Assembly: GCA_965115885.1 (NCBI GenBank) | Contig: OZ220479.1 | Location: forward strand, 1,860,001 to 1,924,000 | From: BD2-11 sp965115885 | GTDB lineage: Bacteria; Gemmatimonadota; Gemmatimonadetes; Longimicrobiales; Gaopeijiaceae | Reading direction: 5' to 3' | DNA length: 64,000 nucleotides | Shown here: positions 60,129 through 64,000 of the stretch, piece by piece | Layout: each line of letters begins with the position of its first letter | Numbering within the stretch: position 1 is the stretch's first letter | Made by a program: the position numbers and the translations under genes | Notes under the pieces: generated by a model | Databases searched by the model: none | Told to the model about the DNA's origin: nothing | What the model saw: only the letters and a program-made list of their open reading frames with translations

Positions 60129-62597
60129 TCATTTCAATCTACCACGGGCGTCGGCGGTTTCGCCATCGGCGAACTCCTGCGCCTGCTTGCCGCGGAAGGC
60201 GTCGCTCATCACGACCCCGACGACGAAAAACGACATCCGATAGTCGTTGCGCTCGGCCTCCCGCGCGATGGCGCGCACCGCGGGCTGGTCGCGGTAGTCG
60301 ACGCCCCGCCCCAGGGCATACGCCATCAGGCTCTCGGTGAACTGCCTCACCAGCGGGATGGGACGCTTCAGCAGGACGTGCGAGAGGTCGGCCGGGGTCT
60401 CGATGTCGGTGCCGTCGTAGTAGGTGCTCCGGGTGTCGAGCGGGGCGCCTCCCTCGCGGATGCGCCACCGGCCGGTCACGTCGAAGTTGTCGAGCGCCAG
60501 CCCGATCGGGTCGATCAGCTCGTGGCAGGAGGAACAGTCGGGGTCGGCGCGGTGGGCCTCCAGCCGCTCGCGGGTGGTCAGGACCTTCCCGTCGCGGGCG
60601 CTTTCGGTCTCCTCGAGGTCGGGAATGCCGGGCGGAGGGGGCGGCGGGGGCGTGCCGAGGAGCACCTCCATCACCCACAGGCCGCGCAACACCGGCGAGG
60701 TGCGATTTCCGAGGGAAGTTTGGACCAGCACGCTACCGTGACCCAGGATGCCGCGTCGGCGCTCGTCGGGATAGTTCACCCGGCGGAAAGCGTCGCCTCG
60801 AACTCCGTCGATGCCGTAGTGACGCGCCAGCCGCTCGTCGACGAAGGTGTAGTCGGCGCCGTAGAGCTCGAGCAGGCTCCGGTCCTCGCGGATCAGGTTG
60901 TGGAAGAAAAGCTCGCTCTCGCGCCGCATCGCCCGGGCGAGCTGACGGCTGTAGTTGGGAAAGCGAAACGCGTCCGGGCTCACTTTTTCCACGTCCTGCA
61001 GGCGCAACCAGAGCGAGCCGAAGCGGGTCGCCAGCGCCTCGGAGCGCGGATCGGCGAGGAGACGGCGCGCATGCGCCTCGAGCCGGACCGGATCGGAGAG
61101 CGCTCCCCGGCGGGCGGCGGCCGCCAGCTCGGCGTCCGGGCGAGCGCCCCAGAGGAAGAAGGAAAGGCGCGCGGCGAGGTCTTCGTCCGCGAGCGGATAG
61201 ATCTCCCCGGGCGCCGCGTCCTCGGGTTCCCGTTCCATGCGGAAGAGAAAATGCGGGCTGGAGAGAGTCGCCTCGAGCGCGGTGCGCACGCCGGCCTCGA
61301 AGCCCCCGTCCTCCGAACCCATCTCGTAGAAGACGAGGAGATCGTCCACCTCGTCGTCGCTCGCGTCGCGGCCGTAGGCCTCCGTCGCCAGCCGGGAGAC
61401 GATCTCCCGGGCGCACGGCCGCTCCTCGGCGGCCGCGGTGGGCCGACAGGAGAACACGCGCCGCCGGGCGTCGAATTCCGAGACCCCCGTGGTGCGGTAC
61501 GGCCCTTCGACCGTCAGGCTCATCATGTGCGGAGGCGACGTCGTGCCGTAGCTGGTTTCGGTGCCGGTCAGCGACCAGTCGTTGGGGCGGATCAAGTCCT
61601 CGTAGGGACCGTCCATCCTGCGGACGAAGGCGGCGGTCAGACGACGCTCGCCCGCCCGCACGGGAATCGGGTCGGTGCGGACCGGAAAGTCCTTGCGACC
61701 CTGGAAGTCGATGTCGCCCCCGTAGCGCAGCAACGCCACCCGCTCCCCGTCCACGGAAACGTCGACGTCGTGGCCGCGCTCGCCCCATCCCGACATGAAG
61801 CTCATCGAGAAGACGTATTCGCCGTCCGCGGGGAAGGCGTGCAGGACGCTCACTCCGCCGCGGGTGCCGAAGGGCGCCCCTTCGACCCGCTCCCATTCGT
61901 GCTGGGAGACGGAAGGCGGGTTGCCGTAGGCGACCGAGGCGGCGGCCGCGTCGCGGTCGCCGACCGCGCGGCGAGCGATGTCGCTGGCGGCGGCCAGGTA
62001 CGCGTCCATGAGCGTGGGGGTGAGCGTCTGCGCCTCGGCGTTGTTGTCGAAGCTCTCGCTGATGCGGTCCGGCGGGAGCCAGTCCTCCGGGTCGACCGTG
62101 AGACCCAGAAGATCGTGGACGACGCGGGCGTACTCGGCCCGGTTGAGACGCTGGAAGGGGCGGGTGCCCGCGTACGGACGGGCGGCCGCCGCCTCGTCCA
62201 CCGCGTCCTCCAGGTATTGCGCGAGCGCGGCGAGGGTGTCGTCCGCCGGGCGGCGCGCGCCCGGCGGCGGCATCATGCCCGCGCGCAACTTGCGAATCAC
62301 GCGCTCGGCGACCTCGGCGCTTTCGTCCGCGCGAGCGATGTCGAAGCCCTCCAGCGACAGGTTGCCGCGCATCCGGCGATCGCTGTGGCAACGGGTGCAG
62401 TAGCGTTCGACGACGTCCTCGAGGGGGACCGAACCCAAGTCCGCGGGGGGAAGCGGATGGGCGTCGCCGGATGCGGGGCCGACGTCCGGGAAGGAGCCGC
62501 GGGCCGCGTCGAGCGGACGGTCGGCCGGTCGAGCGAGCGAGCCTCCCGCAACCAGCGCCACACCCGCCAAGGCAACCGCGGCGGCCGGAACTTTCAT
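60129..62597 (-). CDS. DUF1587/1595/1592/1588/1585 cytochrome-type protein
   Basis: 822 residues with signal peptide (VALAGVALVAGGSLA). N-terminal heme motif YCTRCHSDRRMRG (CxxCH) as in PSCyt domains, with distal Met in AGMMPPPG. Then DUF1587 (PFQRLNRAEYARVVHDLLGL), a carbohydrate-binding-like beta region (residues about 270-400), DUF1595 (REIVSRLATEAYGRD), DUF1592 (FLFRMEREPE, LAARLSFFLWGARPD), DUF1588 (GILGHGSVLVQTSLGNRTSP) with CSSCHELIDPIGLALDNFD, and DUF1585. Multidomain protein common in Planctomycetes and Gemmatimonadota-like genomes; suspected role in polymer oxidation. GGGGAG Shine-Dalgarno. Confidence 0.94.
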   Translation of the reverse strand: MKVPAAAVALAGVALVAGGSLARPADRPLDAARGSFPDVGPASGDAHPLPPADLGSVPLEDVVERYCTRCHSDRRMRGNLSLEGFDIARADESAEVAERVIRKLRAGMMPPPGARRPADDTLAALAQYLEDAVDEAAAARPYAGTRPFQRLNRAEYARVVHDLLGLTVDPEDWLPPDRISESFDNNAEAQTLTPTLMDAYLAAASDIARRAVGDRDAAAASVAYGNPPSVSQHEWERVEGAPFGTRGGVSVLHAFPADGEYVFSMSFMSGWGERGHDVDVSVDGERVALLRYGGDIDFQGRKDFPVRTDPIPVRAGERRLTAAFVRRMDGPYEDLIRPNDWSLTGTETSYGTTSPPHMMSLTVEGPYRTTGVSEFDARRRVFSCRPTAAAEERPCAREIVSRLATEAYGRDASDDEVDDLLVFYEMGSEDGGFEAGVRTALEATLSSPHFLFRMEREPEDAAPGEIYPLADEDLAARLSFFLWGARPDAELAAAARRGALSDPVRLEAHARRLLADPRSEALATRFGSLWLRLQDVEKVSPDAFRFPNYSRQLARAMRRESELFFHNLIREDRSLLELYGADYTFVDERLARHYGIDGVRGDAFRRVNYPDERRRGILGHGSVLVQTSLGNRTSPVLRGLWVMEVLLGTPPPPPPPGIPDLEETESARDGKVLTTRERLEAHRADPDCSSCHELIDPIGLALDNFDVTGRWRIREGGAPLDTRSTYYDGTDIETPADLSHVLLKRPIPLVRQFTESLMAYALGRGVDYRDQPAVRAIAREAERNDYRMSFFVVGVVMSDAFRGKQAQEFADGETADARGRLK

Positions 62598-62692
62598 GGC
62601 GTTCTCTCCCCGAAGCAGGCACTCGTTCCGAGCGTCTTCAATCTAACGAGGCGTGGCAACGGGGAAAGGTCGAGCTACTGTCGTACCAATTT

Positions 62693-62739
62693 AGAAATGT
62701 CCTCCCCTGGGGTGGCTTAGCCAAGTAGAAATGTCCTCC
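62693..62739. repeat. Transposon-end direct repeats
   Basis: AGAAATGTCCTCC occurs at 62693-62705 and again at 62727-62739 (34-bp period), just upstream of the transposase ATG. Such short terminal/subterminal repeats are the likely transposase binding sites marking the left end. Confidence 0.7.
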
Positions 62740-62788
62740 TTCGGATCATGTTCGGTCGTCGACGAAACCGGATCCGGGAGAGGAGCGG

Positions 62789-64000
62789 ATGGAGTCGAGT
62801 CTCAGGGAGCGAGATCGCATTTCGGTGCTCAGGCAGGTGAGCGAAGAAGTTCCGACCGCGTCTGCGGGGGCGGAGCGTATCGGCGTGACGTCGCGTCACT
62901 TCCGGCGCCTGCTGCGGAAGTTCGAGGCGGAGGGCGACGCCGCCGTGGTTCATGGGTTGCGGGGCAAGCCTTCGAACCGGGCGTTGCCTCGGGAGGTTCG
63001 CGAGCAGGTGCTCGAGTTGGCGAAGGATCCGATGTTCCGAGACTTCGGGCCGACGTTGCTCGCCGAGCACGTCGAGTGGATTTCCGGGGTGCGGGTCAGC
63101 CCGGAGACGGTGCGAGGCTGGTTGCTGGACGCGGGGCTGTGGGAGCGGCGCCGCAAGCGGCCCAAGCACCGTAGCCGGCGTCCCCGCCGAGCGGCGTTGG
63201 GGGAGTTGGTGCAGTGGGACAGCTCGGTGCATCCGTGGATGGAGGATCGGGTCGAGGACGATCCGGTGCCGATCTCGATCCACGACGACGCGACGAGCCG
63301 CCTGATGATGGCCCGGTTCGTGGTCCGCGACACCGGAGCGGAGAACCGGCGGGTGATCGTCGAGTATCTTTACGAGCCACGGTCGACCCTTGGCGGTCTA
63401 CACCGACCACGCGGGGCATTTCGGGCAGTGGCAGTCGGACAAGGGGAAGCGTACGGAGACGATCGTCTCGGGAGCGCTGGCCGAGCTGGACGTCGAGCTG
63501 ATCCTGGCCGGGTCCCCCCAAGCCAAGGGGCGCGTCGAGCGCAGCTTCGGGACGGCGCAGGACCGATTGGTCAAGGAGATGCGGGTCGCGGGGATCTCGA
63601 CCTTCGAAAAGGCGAACGACTTCCTGGCCGAGTACTGGGTGCCGCTGTGGAACGACCGCTTCACGACCGCGCCCCGCGAGGCGCTGGACGCGCATCGCCC
63701 GCTGCCGTCGGGCGTCGATCTGGATGCGCTGTTCGCGGAGACGGAGACCCGCAAGGTGGCCCGCGACTTCACGATCCGGTTCGAGAACCGGCGCTGGCAG
63801 ATCCCGGAGCGGGAAGCTGGGGATCTCGGTCCGGGCGCCGAAGTCGTGGTCGAGAGTCGGCTGGACGGCCAGCTGCGCTTCCGCAACGGAGGCCGGTATC
63901 TGGACGTCGAGCCGCTGGGCCGCGTCGGCTCTCGCACGCGCGTGACCCCGGCACGGTCGGCCGACTCGAAGCGAGCGAAGCATCGGCCGAAGCCGCCGAA
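62789..64000 (+). pseudogene. ISNCY-family transposase with +1 frameshift, 3' end outside window
   Basis: ATG 62789 has an AGGAG Shine-Dalgarno. The first frame gives HTH and N-terminal parts (VTSRHFRRLLRKFEAEGDAA, VHGLRGKPSNRALPREV, FGPTLLAEHVEWISGV) and the first catalytic Asp (ELVQWDSSVHPWM). After VIVEYL at about 63370 the homology jumps +1 to HGRPLAVYTDHAGHFGQW (second Asp), GSPQAKGRVERSFGT (Glu) and FTIRFENRRWQIP, open to the window end. Joining the frames at CTT-T restores the family spacing exactly. Either a one-base insertion inactivates it or a programmed +1 shift is used. Confidence 0.8.

Larger units (their letters stand above)
62670..64000 (+). mobile_element. ISNCY-type insertion sequence, left end in window
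   Basis: The element carries one transposase gene and begins within the repeat-bearing sequence around 62680-62740. It inserted upstream of the DUF1592 operon, about 75-90 bp before its start codon. The right end is outside the window, so target duplication cannot be checked. Confidence 0.7.

Overview
This is GC-rich (roughly 70 %) chromosomal DNA from a bacterium with a Gram-negative type envelope: SurA-like periplasmic foldases, many lipoprotein signals, a Tat signal, and M16 peptidase pairs. The mixture of DUF1592/DUF1552 cytochrome-type proteins, six-bladed propeller lipoproteins, M16 pairs and an ISNCY-type transposon resembles Gemmatimonadota. That assignment is an inference from gene content, not a search result. 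Genes are densely packed, and many neighbours overlap by ATGA, GTGA or CTGA.

Layout. 1-2642: the end of a catalytic M16 peptidase and a non-catalytic M16 partner. 2639-3367: menaquinone/ubiquinone C-methyltransferase. 3406-7568: ECF sigma factor, two tiny overlapping reading frames, zinc-finger anti-sigma factor, bactofilin-like membrane protein and LiaF-like secreted protein, apparently an envelope-stress operon. 8039-9720: an Fe-S maturation set (Nfu scaffold, Mrp/NBP35 ATPase, DUF1858-like mini-protein). 9822-14370: envelope glycosylation genes (glycosyltransferase, YfhO-like protein, flippase-like protein). 14692-17791: P5C dehydrogenase and a propeller lipoprotein.

18127-29609 is a long minus-strand run. 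In order of transcription it encodes a 120-residue Spx/ArsC-like protein with an in-frame TGA, homocysteine methyltransferase, threonine aldolase, LepA, ROK kinase, PfkB kinase, a STAS/ATPase switch pair, a trans-sulfuration PLP enzyme and a penicillin acylase. The TGA occupies the redox-cysteine position and is followed by a hairpin that fits the bacterial SECIS rules, so the protein is very probably a selenoprotein that ordinary annotation would truncate. It is the most exciting item in the window.

30016-33549 holds phosphofructokinase and weaker genes (TPR fragment, YdeI-like without a start codon, DUF1499). 33550-45491 is a plus-strand housekeeping run: DUF58, BatA-like, mfd, two parvulin foldases, pdxA, holB and moaC, mostly overlapping. 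45689-47977 is a leucine-rich-repeat lipoprotein built from 72-bp tandem repeats. 48224-53958 contains an SDH-type protease, a lytic transglycosylase, guaB, a small coiled protein and a hexapeptide acyltransferase.

53959-56540 is an accessory island. It holds transposase remnants (IS21-like, IS1634-like) around an AT-richer two-gene cassette encoding a cytosolic mini-protein and a two-TM membrane protein, preceded by a 19-bp tandem repeat. 56541-62597 is a DUF1592/DUF1552/ankyrin operon. 62693 to the end is an ISNCY-type insertion sequence whose transposase is interrupted by a one-base frameshift at CTT-T.
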